A stretch of DNA of 17,402 nt from CAZOKO01 sp964580455. GTDB taxonomy: Bacteria > Desulfobacterota > WTBG01. How positions within the stretch are numbered: position 1 is the stretch's first letter; each line of letters opens with the position of its first letter. The position numbers and the translations under genes were made by a program. Of the stretch, positions 1 through 7,103 are shown piece by piece. The notes beneath the pieces are model-generated. The model did not search any database. It was not told the origin of the DNA and saw only the letters and a list, made by a program, of their open reading frames with translations. The DNA is taken from NCBI GenBank assembly GCA_964580455.1, contig CAZOKO010000059.1, positions 1 through 17,402 of the forward strand, read 5' to 3'.

Positions 1-113
1 CTCAGCTATGCCACTGCTCTTATTTGTGACATGTCAAGGAGTAAAGCATATAAGTTGACTTACTCTGAACCACAAAATTCGAGGAGGTCTAAAAAAACAA
101 TTAAGGAGGGCAG
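1..113. other. Window edge downstream of the acyl-CoA ligase; no gene supported
   Basis: This stretch lies 3' of the minus-strand acyl-CoA ligase. The plus strand is open from base 1 to 240 in one frame, but that frame runs 127 bases into the ligase, its translation is low-complexity and matches nothing I know, and no ribosome site precedes its ATG at 31. I see no convincing hairpin terminator for the ligase here, although a run of seven T's occurs on the minus strand at about 91-97. Confidence 0.4.
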
Positions 114-1841
114 TTACCCATCATATTCGTATTCGAATTCTCCCCTTTCTTTCATTTTCTTGATTTCTTCTTGTCTTAAGACATTTTTGAAAAGTTTCTC
201 GGTTACGGTGAGTGGAAATTCATTTCTGAATTCTACGTAACGTGGATCCTTTGGAGCAGCGTAAGAAGGAAATTTCTCCCGGCAAAACCTGATGATTTCC
301 TCAGCTGTAAGTTTTTTCTCACACCCCGGTTTGGGTTTTATGTAAATTTTTACTCTTTCGCTTCCCGGGGTTTTGGGGTCAGGGATGCCAACCACTGCAG
401 CTATGGCAACATCGGGATGATTAAACAGTTCCTCATCCAGTTCTGTTGAGTAGACTTTAAAGCCGGACACATTAATCATGTCTTTGGTCCGATCTTCAAT
501 GTAAAAGTAACCGTCTTCGTCCATCCGGGCGATATCATTGGTGCAAAGCCATCCATCTTCTAATCCACTGCCGGGCGTAGGCCAATAGCCTTTCATTGCT
601 TGGGGTCCTCGTAAATATATAATACCAGGCTCTCCGAAAGGAACCTCCTCTCCTGTATCCGGATCTATCAATTTGACTTCGGTATCAGGAACCGGAATTC
701 CAAGACTCAATTTTTCCTCTTTCATAAATCCGGTGATTTTTGAGAATGCTGAAATGTTCAAATGAGTGAGGGGACTGGTTTCGGTCAAGCCATAAGACTC
801 TGATATGGGATTGCCCATCTCTTTCTTAACGGCATCGGCAATAATTTTGGGGAGGGGAGCCGCACATGACATCATCATGGTCTGCATCCTCCCCACTTTG
901 CTATTCACCATCCGGAAATATTGTGTGGGAACACAGGCAACCAGAAACGGACGATGCTCCTGCATGGTTTTTACCAATTTGTCATTATCTCTGGGGTCCG
1001 GAACCAAGATGATGCGGAGCCCCCAGTAGAGAGCGAATTCTACCACCCAGTGACCATAGGCATGAAACAAGGGAACCGGGATGAGAATGGAGGTCTTTCC
1101 CCTGATGCCAGGTTCCAGCGGTGTCAACATCCAGGGAAGTCCCTGCCTTAAATTAGCCATCCGGTTGAAATGGGTTAGCATGACGCCTTTAGGCAGCCCG
1201 GTGGACCCGCCGGTGAAACAGAGAAAGGCAAGATCCTCTTTGGGATCGATTTCAACCTCTGGTGGATTAGGTTCATGTTCATCCAGCAATTTCCTGAGTT
1301 GTATTGCTCCCGGAATATCTTTTAACTCCGGAGGATTCGCACCATAATCCTCCCTGGAGGTAACGATGATATTTTGTAATTTGGTTTTACTTTTGATGGC
1401 ATTTATCATGGGGAGGTTGTCTTCAATGCAAATAACCGTTTCGGCACCCGGACTACCAATCTCATGTTCCAGGTCTCGCTCTTTGTGCAGTATACTGCAG
1501 GGAATGTGGGTTGCCCCAACCCTCAATATTCCCATATCGGCAATGATGAATTGTAGGCAATTGGGGATTACGGTTGCCACCATGTCTCCCTTCTTAACTC
1601 CCAGTGCTGCAAGGGCAGTTGCCAATCTGTCCACGTATTCCTTTAGTTTTTTATAACTGGTTTCTTTTCCAAAGGCGAGACAGGCGGGGCGGGAAGGGAA
1701 TCTCTCAGCCGAATCATACAAAATCTGGTGAAGCGGAATTTCCGGGTAGGGTTCCAGCGTTTTTTTTAGTGGATAGGGTCCAAATTTGTAACTTTTAAGC
1801 CAGGGTTTATCGGCATAGGTCGTTTTAGTGGTCTCACTCAT
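114..1841 (-). CDS. AMP-forming acyl-CoA synthetase (long-chain fatty-acid/aryl-CoA ligase type)
   Basis: This 575-residue member of the ANL adenylation superfamily should activate a carboxylic acid with ATP to an acyl-AMP and then an acyl-CoA in the cytoplasm. Visible motifs, in order: the phosphate-binding loop FTGGSTGLPKG (about 209-219), the adenine-site motif ESYGLTETSP (about 348-357), the hinge region DRTKDMINVSGFKV (about 450-463) and the C-terminal catalytic lysine, probably K549 in TVTEKLFK. Two positions are unusual: the loop reads FTGGSTG where YTSGTTG is common, and the residue before the C-terminal lysine is E, not G. Length is normal for the family. The ATG at 1841 has an AAGGA ribosome site about five bases upstream. 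It follows an aldehyde:ferredoxin oxidoreductase on the same strand after a 198-base spacer, which suggests the acid it activates is that enzyme's product or substrate. Chain length or aromatic specificity cannot be read from the sequence. Confidence 0.9.
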   Translation of the reverse strand: MSETTKTTYADKPWLKSYKFGPYPLKKTLEPYPEIPLHQILYDSAERFPSRPACLAFGKETSYKKLKEYVDRLATALAALGVKKGDMVATVIPNCLQFIIADMGILRVGATHIPCSILHKERDLEHEIGSPGAETVICIEDNLPMINAIKSKTKLQNIIVTSREDYGANPPELKDIPGAIQLRKLLDEHEPNPPEVEIDPKEDLAFLCFTGGSTGLPKGVMLTHFNRMANLRQGLPWMLTPLEPGIRGKTSILIPVPLFHAYGHWVVEFALYWGLRIILVPDPRDNDKLVKTMQEHRPFLVACVPTQYFRMVNSKVGRMQTMMMSCAAPLPKIIADAVKKEMGNPISESYGLTETSPLTHLNISAFSKITGFMKEEKLSLGIPVPDTEVKLIDPDTGEEVPFGEPGIIYLRGPQAMKGYWPTPGSGLEDGWLCTNDIARMDEDGYFYIEDRTKDMINVSGFKVYSTELDEELFNHPDVAIAAVVGIPDPKTPGSERVKIYIKPKPGCEKKLTAEEIIRFCREKFPSYAAPKDPRYVEFRNEFPLTVTEKLFKNVLRQEEIKKMKERGEFEYEYDG

Positions 1842-1862
1842 ATAATCCTTACCCTTCTTTTT

Positions 1863-2030
1863 GGACGCAGATAAACACAGATTATCAAGATTTTAAATAT
1901 AAGATTGGGTATTAAGATGGGTTGGGAAATAAAAAAAGAAAACCCATGACGTAAATCGAAACGCGTAACCCGCAACACCTTACTTTTGATAAAATGATTT
2001 TTCTGAGATTATCTGCGAAAATCTGCGTCC
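1863..2030. repeat. Inverted repeat flanking the AOR-ligase spacer (CTGCGTCC family)
   Basis: The arm at 1863-1886 begins GGACGCAGAT and the arm at 2007-2030 ends ATCTGCGTCC. They are complementary at 19 of 24 positions by hand alignment. Between them lies AT-rich sequence with a short GCGTAACCCGC stretch. Related CTGCG-type sequence recurs at 8681-8708 and more loosely at 16934-16970, so this is probably a dispersed extragenic repeat and not a gene-specific signal. Arms this far apart (120 bases) are unlikely to act as a simple terminator. Confidence 0.65.
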
Positions 2031-2039
2031 CAATTTTAA

Positions 2040-3905
2040 TTATCCCCACAGATCCGGAATGACATTTTCTAATCCCAATTCCTTCAGTTTTTCAGGGGAG
2101 GGTTTGCCGGTTTTCTTGTCCCATCCTCTCACTTCATAGTAATGATCCAGCAGCATGTCTAATTGATCTATCACATGGTCTTTCGCCGGGCCATCTGGCA
2201 TGGGTTCTTCCGTTAAGCGTTTAGGAAGGGTATCATCAGCTCTGGAGAATCCTTCCCGCATGTTGAATGCCCTGGAGAGGTTAACGATCCTCTCACCGGT
2301 TTTGCGGAAGTCATCTATGTTGAATTCCCAGCCGATGACGTTTGCGATCAAATCAACCCACTCTTTTGCATCCAGCATCAATCCCATGAATTTACAGGTT
2401 CCGGTTGCATCAAACATGGTCAAGGCATTTTCAAGATCATTTAGCACCTTGGCATCTTTTGGTTTTGGTACAAAAACGTCATCAATTTTGCTATCATCAA
2501 CGACGAGAAAGGGTGTGTCGATGAACGTTGGGCCCTGGATATAGCCCGTCATGTGATCGCCTCCGCGACTTGCCACCGCATACCCGAGTCCGGTGATCTT
2601 GGCGGCCCGGGAGTCATAGGCAGGCAGTTCCAATCCTTTCACCTGCATGGCAAATTTCTCTGATCCTTTGCCCAGTTTCTCAGCAGCTCTCTTTGTCCCT
2701 TCACCCAACAAATCTCCGATCCCTTCTTTTTTACCTATTTTTTCTGTGAGTTCAACCAGGATATCTGGATCCCCAAATTTGATTTCAAGACCTCCGGTAT
2801 CCTCTTTGGTCAGGATGCCCTTCTCATAGCATTCCATGGCGAAGGCAATCACACTTCCAGCGGAAATGGTGTCAATGCCATATTCATTACAGAGAAAGTT
2901 CGCCATGGTGATGGCATTGAGGTCATCCACGTCGGTTGCGGATCCCAGAAGAACGACAGACTCGTATTCTGGTCCTTCTCCTTCTTTACCTGCCCATTTG
3001 CCGGTTTTGATTTTAGATATTCTTCCACAGGCTATGGGACAGGCAAAACAGGAGACCCTGTCTTTGAGTACGTTTTCAGTCAGTGCCGGCCCGTTTATTT
3101 TGTCTACATGATCAAACATTCCACGTTGCCAGTTTCTTGTGGGAAGGCCTCCCCTGACATTCACCATATCAAGAAGGAGATTTGTTCCGTGAGTTTCAAG
3201 GCCTACTTTTAACATGGAGTCCCTAATGAGGTCGTATTGTTTTTTTGCCACATCTTTAAATTGGTCGGGTTTGGCGACCTCAATTTTCTTCGTCCCTCTT
3301 GCGGCGATGGCCTTAAGCTTCTTTGACCCCATCACTGCTCCCAGACCGCATCTTCCGGCTGCCCGGTGAATGTCGTTCATCACACATGCGAGTCTTACCA
3401 GTTTCTCTCCTGCAGGCCCGATACAGGCAACCTTGAACTGATCGCCTAACTCTTTTTGAATTGCTTCTGTCGTCTCGGGGGTTTTTAGACCCCAGAGGTG
3501 ACCGGCATCTCTAAGCTCGACTTTGCCGTCCTCACAGACGAGATACACCGGTTTTGGGGAGATGCCCTGAAAGATGACTCCGTCATAACCTGTCCTCTTG
3601 AAATCAGGTGCCCAGAACCCCCCCGAGTTGGCCTGAGCCCAGGTTCCAGTCAAGGGAGATTTGCTCACGACGCTGTATCTGCCAGCACTGGGACAGGGTG
3701 TTCCCGTTAAGGGACCGGTCATAAAAATGAGTTCATTGTCCGGACCTAAAGGGTCTGTCCCCTTTTTCACTTCATCATAAAGATATTTTGTTGCAAGTCC
3801 GCCTCCTCCCAAGAACATCTTGGCCATACTTTCTGGAATTTTCTCTTCAGAAATTGTGGATTCTGTCAAATTTACTCTTAGAATTTTTCCCATAAAGCCG
3901 TACAT
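2040..3905 (-). CDS. Aldehyde:ferredoxin oxidoreductase (tungsten/molybdopterin, 4Fe-4S)
   Basis: This 621-residue protein belongs to the AOR family, which uses a bis-pterin tungsten centre and one 4Fe-4S cluster for aldehyde oxidation to acid (or acid reduction) with ferredoxin. The N-terminus MYGFMGKILRVNLT and the GGGGLATKYLYDEV segment (about 33-46) are typical of the AOR N domain. GRCGLGAVMGSKKLKAI (about 184-200) is the conserved pterin-domain signature. The cluster ligands are visible as C286-x2-C289-x3-C293 plus C504, the spacing expected for the family. The frame stays open upstream to a TTG at 3977. I chose the ATG at 3905 because GGGAGG lies six bases ahead of it, the family's N-terminus starts there, and a TTGACA promoter element occupies the upstream extension. 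No ferredoxin-like small subunit is adjacent. The acyl-CoA ligase follows in the same direction. The exact substrate is unknown; related subfamilies (aldehyde, aromatic, BamB-like) cannot be separated by eye. Confidence 0.93.
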   Translation of the reverse strand: MYGFMGKILRVNLTESTISEEKIPESMAKMFLGGGGLATKYLYDEVKKGTDPLGPDNELIFMTGPLTGTPCPSAGRYSVVSKSPLTGTWAQANSGGFWAPDFKRTGYDGVIFQGISPKPVYLVCEDGKVELRDAGHLWGLKTPETTEAIQKELGDQFKVACIGPAGEKLVRLACVMNDIHRAAGRCGLGAVMGSKKLKAIAARGTKKIEVAKPDQFKDVAKKQYDLIRDSMLKVGLETHGTNLLLDMVNVRGGLPTRNWQRGMFDHVDKINGPALTENVLKDRVSCFACPIACGRISKIKTGKWAGKEGEGPEYESVVLLGSATDVDDLNAITMANFLCNEYGIDTISAGSVIAFAMECYEKGILTKEDTGGLEIKFGDPDILVELTEKIGKKEGIGDLLGEGTKRAAEKLGKGSEKFAMQVKGLELPAYDSRAAKITGLGYAVASRGGDHMTGYIQGPTFIDTPFLVVDDSKIDDVFVPKPKDAKVLNDLENALTMFDATGTCKFMGLMLDAKEWVDLIANVIGWEFNIDDFRKTGERIVNLSRAFNMREGFSRADDTLPKRLTEEPMPDGPAKDHVIDQLDMLLDHYYEVRGWDKKTGKPSPEKLKELGLENVIPDLWG

Positions 3906-3911
3906 GTTATA

Positions 3912-3917
3912 CCTCCC
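3912..3917 (-). promoter_or_regulatory. Ribosome binding site of the AOR gene
   Basis: GGGAGG on the minus strand lies six bases before the ATG at 3905. It decides against the longer upstream start at 3977. Confidence 0.8.
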
Positions 3918-3944
3918 TGTCTGATTTGAATGATTTATCTGCTT

Positions 3945-3977
3945 ATTATATTTAGAGTGAAGATTGTATTTTGTCAA
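3945..3977 (-). promoter_or_regulatory. Candidate sigma-70-type promoter of the AOR-ligase pair
   Basis: The minus strand has a perfect TTGACA (3972-3977). A TAAATA follows after 17 bases (3949-3954), overlapping a perfect TATAAT that sits 21 bases from the -35 element. The ideal hexamer is too far and the ideally spaced one is weak, so the exact -10 is uncertain. The position, roughly 40-70 bases before the ATG in AT-rich divergent sequence, fits a promoter. Confidence 0.5.
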
Positions 3978-4116
3978 GGTTTTTTAAGGATTTCTTAGTG
4001 TTTGGGCTTCTGATTATTGGATAACTTAATAAGTAGCTTGAAAAATATATGCATTAGTGTTAAAAGCTGCTATTATTATAGATAATGAGATCGTCAGGTA
4101 ATAATAGAAGATTTTA

Positions 4117-5115
4117 ATGAAACCTCTTTTTCACTCCAGGCTATTGAATGCTCCTTTTGGAGATCCGGTTTTATACATAGAGATTCTGCATAAAAAGCAG
4201 TCTCTTCTTTTTGATATCGGTGATTTAAGTTCCTTGAGGGAAGCAAAGATTTTAAAGGTATCCCATGTGTTTGTAACTCATACTCACATGGATCACTTCT
4301 TTGGCTTCGATCATTTGCTTCGGGTCATACTGGGGCGTGACAAGAATGTAACACTCTTTGGTCCTCCGGGAATAATCTCAAATGTTGCAGGCAAGTTATC
4401 TGGCTATACATGGAATCTGGTAAAAGATTACCCGCTTCAAATGAGAGTCTGTGAGGTTCATCCTCAATTCATTCAGTCTGCTCTTTTTATTTGTTCTGAG
4501 CAGTTCCGATGTGAGACAGAAAAAAGAATCCCCTTTGATTGTCTGTTAGAAGAAAATCCTCATTTTAAGATAGAGTCGGTTCATTTGGATCACGGGATAC
4601 CGTGTCTGGCTTTCTCACTTAAAGAGCGCTTTCACATCAATATTAATAAAGATAGTCTAATTAAACTGGGATTTTCAGTGGGAGCGTGGCTGAGGGAGCT
4701 GAAGGAACACATCTGGGAAGATAAGCCGGAGAGTACTGTGATGAGAATACCTGTAGATAGGGATGGAAAATTAGAGATGAGAGAGATATCACTCGGTGAT
4801 TTAAAAAGAGAGATCGTTAAGATTACACCGGGACAGAAGATTGCCTATGTGGTAGATTGCTGTTACAGCAAGGAAAATTTAGATAAGATAGTAGGATTAG
4901 TACAGGGTGCAGATATTTTTTTCTGTGAAGCATCTTTTTTGGAAGAAGATAGAGATAAAGCCAGGGCAAGAGGGCACTTAACTGCCAGACAGGCAGGTCT
5001 CATTGCCAGGAGGGCAGGGGTTAAGGTATTAAACGTCTTTCATTTTTCCCCACGTTATGAAGAATGTCCTGAGAGCCTGGAGAGAGAAGCTCAGATGGCG
5101 TTTAAGGGAGGTTGA
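4117..5115 (+). CDS. Metallo-beta-lactamase fold protein, ribonuclease Z-like
   Basis: This 332-residue soluble protein has the metallo-hydrolase motif HTHMDHFFGFD (about 55-65), giving the H-x-H-x-D-H zinc ligands. Late in the sequence are VDCCYS (about 247-252), an ADIFFCEASF strand, GHLTA (about 289-293) and the C-terminal FHFSPRY motif, all characteristic of the RNase Z/ElaC branch. That branch trims tRNA 3' ends or acts as a phosphodiesterase. The length matches RNase Z of about 300-330 residues, but the middle (about 110-245) is divergent, so tRNA processing is likely but not certain. The ATG at 4117 has only a weak AGAAG upstream. It is transcribed away from the AOR gene across a 211-base AT-rich spacer, and its stop codon sits inside the short palindrome GTTGATCAAC. 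Confidence 0.8.
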   Translation: MKPLFHSRLLNAPFGDPVLYIEILHKKQSLLFDIGDLSSLREAKILKVSHVFVTHTHMDHFFGFDHLLRVILGRDKNVTLFGPPGIISNVAGKLSGYTWNLVKDYPLQMRVCEVHPQFIQSALFICSEQFRCETEKRIPFDCLLEENPHFKIESVHLDHGIPCLAFSLKERFHININKDSLIKLGFSVGAWLRELKEHIWEDKPESTVMRIPVDRDGKLEMREISLGDLKREIVKITPGQKIAYVVDCCYSKENLDKIVGLVQGADIFFCEASFLEEDRDKARARGHLTARQAGLIARRAGVKVLNVFHFSPRYEECPESLEREAQMAFKGG

Positions 5116-5185
5116 TCAACTATTATTATCTTTGTAATTAGCGATTAGGTAGCCACAGGGAATGCTTAAATTAATTGAAACGATC

Positions 5186-5250
5186 CTGGATACTGGTTTC
5201 TAGATGCTGGATGAATATAAGTTGCATATTCTAATCCAGTATCCAGCATC
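5186..5250. repeat. Degenerate palindrome (GATGCTGGAT/GGATACTGG family)
   Basis: GATGCTGGAT at 5203-5212 pairs exactly with ATCCAGCATC at 5241-5250. GGATACTGG at 5188-5196 also pairs exactly with CCAGTATCC at 5236-5244, so two alternative pairings exist. A related ATCCAGTATCTGG occurs at 6428-6440. It fills the spacer between the RNase Z-like gene and the 71-residue gene and looks like a dispersed extragenic repeat. Confidence 0.65.
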
Positions 5251-5322
5251 ATCTATTTAACGCCTGGTATCTTGTCCGCTCGAAGTATTATTAGTTAAAT
5301 ATTATCGTTAAGGAGGAATGCA

Positions 5323-5538
5323 ATGAAAGTAGGAGATAAGATTAAATTTGCTTTTGCAAATGAAGAAAAAGAGGGTGTGGTAGAAAAGATTTCTCCAAAA
5401 AAAGTTTATATGCGGGTTGATTTTCCTCATCATCCCAATAAGCTTATCATTCGCAGGATTTCTGAACTTGAGTCTAATTCATCAAGCACAAAGAAGAAAA
5501 AGAAGGAAAAGAAGGAAAAGAAGGAAAAGAAAAAGTAG
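5323..5538 (+). CDS. Small protein with Lys/Glu-rich C-terminal tail, function unknown
   Basis: This 71-residue protein starts at an ATG with a good AAGGAGG ribosome site about six bases upstream, so it is very likely translated. Residues 1-52 alternate hydrophobic and charged positions (MKVGDKIKF, EGVVEKISPKKVYMRV), which looks like a small beta-barrel of SH3 or KOW type, though I recognise no named family. Residues 53-56 form a serine/threonine linker, and the final 15 residues are only lysine and glutamate. That basic tail would suit nucleic-acid or ribosome binding; this is inference. The tail is encoded by a 46-base all-purine tract with three perfect 9-base copies, so its length may vary between strains. 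A strong hairpin follows the stop codon by seven bases, and the gene stands alone between repeat-containing spacers. Confidence 0.75.
   Translation: MKVGDKIKFAFANEEKEGVVEKISPKKVYMRVDFPHHPNKLIIRRISELESNSSSTKKKKKEKKEKKEKKK
5490..5535 (+). repeat. Polypurine tract with GAAGGAAAA tandem copies
   Basis: Forty-six consecutive purines encode the Lys/Glu tail of the 71-residue protein. GAAGGAAAA repeats three times perfectly at 5502-5510, 5511-5519 and 5520-5528. Because the unit is nine bases, slippage would add or remove KEK-type triplets in frame. Confidence 0.85.
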
Positions 5539-5545
5539 ATAGTGC

Positions 5546-5574
5546 TTGACCGAAAACCCCAGTATTTCGGTCAA
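5546..5574 (+). terminator. Perfect 10-bp hairpin just after the 71-aa gene (terminator-like, no U-run)
   Basis: TTGACCGAAA and TTTCGGTCAA are exact reverse complements, separated by a 9-base loop. The hairpin begins seven bases after the stop codon, which is where a terminator or mRNA 3' stabiliser would sit. No T-run follows on either strand, so it is not a canonical intrinsic terminator. A palindromic operator is the alternative. Confidence 0.5.
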
Positions 5575-5612
5575 AAATTCGAAATCAGAAGCACGAAGCA
5601 AATCATCAAAGA

Positions 5613-5690
5613 TTTAGGGATTCAGGAATTGAGGGATTTAGGAATTTTATCAATTCGCAATTCCTGAATTCTTAAATTCCTCAATTCTAT
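5613..5690. repeat. Inverted repeat of AATTGAGGAATTTAGGAATT type
   Basis: The 20-base arm at 5627-5646 pairs with 5667-5686 at 18 of 20 positions. A second register pairs ATTCAGGAATTG (5620-5631) perfectly with 5658-5669. A half-copy of the same family occurs near 11930-11954. It lies in the spacer upstream of the nuclease gene and may sit in its transcript leader. Confidence 0.7.
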
Positions 5691-5729
5691 AGTTTTGTAT
5701 TTAAACTTATTGAGTGAGAGGTGCAGTCG

Positions 5730-6281
5730 ATGCTTAGAAAAACTATTCCTTTCTTTATACTGCTTTTTTTATTTCTGGATAATTACAGTCTGGGATTTCC
5801 AGCAAAGGATGTTCAGGTAATCACCGACAGGCAGTATTTTGGTGTAGTGCGTAACTGTTTTCGGGAGGCAAAATCATCCATCATAGTAATGATGTTTGAG
5901 GCAAGCTATTACGGAAAATATCCAGACAGCCCCAGCAATCTTTTAATCAAGGAACTTGTTGCTGCAAAGAAAAGGGGGCTGGATGTTAGGGTTATCTTGG
6001 AGCAAAGAGAGGGAAAGGAGAGAGCAACCTTAAGAAATATAGAAACAGGTGCTTTACTGACTAAGGGTGGAGTTGAGGTAATGTATGATCCTTTGAGTAT
6101 TACTACACACACCAAACTGCTTATCATTGATGGGAAGATAAGTGTTGTAGGCAGTACCAATTGGACTTACAATGCCCTTGATAAAAACCACGAGGTATCT
6201 GTTTTAATCCGCTCCCCTGAAGTAGCGAATGATCTTCAAGACTATTTTCAGAACGTCTGGAAGACATGCCGGGGTAAGTAA
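5730..6281 (+). CDS. Exported phospholipase D-like nuclease, single HKD motif
   Basis: This 183-residue protein belongs to the small PLD/Nuc group, which cleaves phosphodiester bonds of DNA or RNA as a dimer. Residues 1-20 are a signal peptide or anchor (MLRK, then a hydrophobic run through FFILLFLFL), so the protein acts outside the cytoplasm. The catalytic HKD motif is complete: H127-x-K129-x4-D134 followed by GSTN at 141-144, with a conserved acidic residue in NHEVSVLI (about 153-160). A single HKD at this length matches the Nuc endonuclease family, not the two-HKD phospholipases. A GTG at 5721 extends the frame by three residues, but GAGAGGTG directly before the ATG at 5730 makes that ATG the better start. 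It could provide nutrients from DNA or degrade incoming DNA; the sequence does not decide. The spacers on both sides contain repeats, and no partner gene is obvious. Confidence 0.88.
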   Translation: MLRKTIPFFILLFLFLDNYSLGFPAKDVQVITDRQYFGVVRNCFREAKSSIIVMMFEASYYGKYPDSPSNLLIKELVAAKKRGLDVRVILEQREGKERATLRNIETGALLTKGGVEVMYDPLSITTHTKLLIIDGKISVVGSTNWTYNALDKNHEVSVLIRSPEVANDLQDYFQNVWKTCRGK

Positions 6282-6343
6282 GTTGAAATCCCTTTTTTGC
6301 CTGACGGCTCGGTAATCACAGGATATTATTAAGGAAAATTAAA

Positions 6344-6440
6344 TGATCCTGGATCCAGTTAGATTTTAGATCTCGAATTTTAGATTTCTAATTCCGCAAT
6401 CCGAAATCAGAAATCCGCATTCGTTTAATCCAGTATCTGG
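6344..6440. repeat. Degenerate inverted repeat before the uracil-DNA glycosylase gene
   Basis: The segment around 6374-6395 (CGAAT...GATTTCT) pairs imperfectly with 6403-6423 (AGAAATC...ATTCG), sharing the exact core GATTTCT/AGAAATC. Outside it are GATCCTGGATCCAG (6345-6358) and ATCCAGTATCTGG (6428-6440), which resemble the palindrome at 5186-5250. It looks like a mosaic of two extragenic repeat types. Confidence 0.5.
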
Positions 6441-6464
6441 TCTTTTCATTTTATAGGGAGAAGA

Positions 6465-7103
6465 ATGGTGGCAACTCAATTTGATCTCTTTGATGACACG
6501 CAGAACAATATTTTTGGTGCAAAGGACTATCAGCTCTTTAAGGATTATTTGAAAAGTTCTGACTGTGAGAGGTGTGGATTATATGAAGGCAGAAGAAACA
6601 TAGTAATTGATAGAGGTAATCATTCGTCAAAGCTCATGATAATTGGTGAGGCTCCTGGGGAAAATGAAGACATTGAGGGCAAGGCATTCGTTGGAAAGGC
6701 AGGCAAGCTATTAGATGAAATCATGAAGGCCATTTCGCTTGATACGGAAAGAGATTTATTAATTGTAAATATTGTTAAGTGTAGGCCTCCAGGGAATCGT
6801 TCTCCTTTGCGCGAGGAGGTTAGTGCCTGCTTGCCGTATCTACATAAACAGATTGAACTCATTCAGCCCAGGGTTATAGTACTCCTGGGTGCAGTAGCAT
6901 TGAAACACATGATACCTGAGAAAAAGGATTTCTCTATGGCAGAAGAAGCGGGGACATTCTTTAGTACAAAAGATTACCCCGGGGTTCAGTTCTTGGTGCT
7001 CTACCACCCGGCTTATCTTCTCTATGACCCTCGAAAGAAGCAAGACATGTGGAAGCATGTGAAGCAGTTAAAAGTATTTCTGGAGAAGAACAACGTTTTA
7101 TGA
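6465..7103 (+). CDS. Family 4 (Fe-S) uracil-DNA glycosylase
   Basis: This 212-residue protein should remove uracil from DNA in base-excision repair. The family 4 hallmarks are all visible: the active-site motif GEAPGENED (61-69), four cysteines for a 4Fe-4S cluster (C34 and C37 in CERC, C106 in KCRPP, C122 in ACLPYL), the KCRPPGNR segment (105-112) and the late HPAYLL motif with H181. It was once annotated as an SPO1 phage DNA polymerase N-terminal-like protein, a common legacy name. The first eight residues, with QFDLFD, are a family-atypical extension that faintly resembles a sliding-clamp-binding peptide; this is only a suggestion. GGGAG lies four bases before the ATG, and a GTG immediately after is an equally spaced alternative start. 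Its last codons overlap the next gene by four bases, so it probably leads the operon. Confidence 0.93.
   Translation: MVATQFDLFDDTQNNIFGAKDYQLFKDYLKSSDCERCGLYEGRRNIVIDRGNHSSKLMIIGEAPGENEDIEGKAFVGKAGKLLDEIMKAISLDTERDLLIVNIVKCRPPGNRSPLREEVSACLPYLHKQIELIQPRVIVLLGAVALKHMIPEKKDFSMAEEAGTFFSTKDYPGVQFLVLYHPAYLLYDPRKKQDMWKHVKQLKVFLEKNNVL

Noticed and set aside
1..240. Plus-strand open frame from base 1 to 240
   Set aside because: It overlaps the acyl-CoA ligase by 127 bases on the opposite strand, has no ribosome site at its ATG and its translation resembles no protein family.
114..3905. Horizontal acquisition of the AOR-ligase pair from higher GC
   Set aside because: Hand counts of single 60-base lines ranged from about 38 to 60 percent GC here, but a line in the RNase Z-like gene also reached about 57 percent, so no clear compositional boundary is shown.
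3906..3977. N-terminal extension of the AOR gene to 3977
   Set aside because: The extension starts with TTG inside a TTGACA promoter element, has no ribosome site, and precedes the family's normal N-terminus, which has GGGAGG directly ahead.
7049..7099. Upstream start for the GNAT gene, overlapping the glycosylase by 55 bases
   Set aside because: The ATGA overlap at 7100 and the start of the conserved domain favour the shorter protein.
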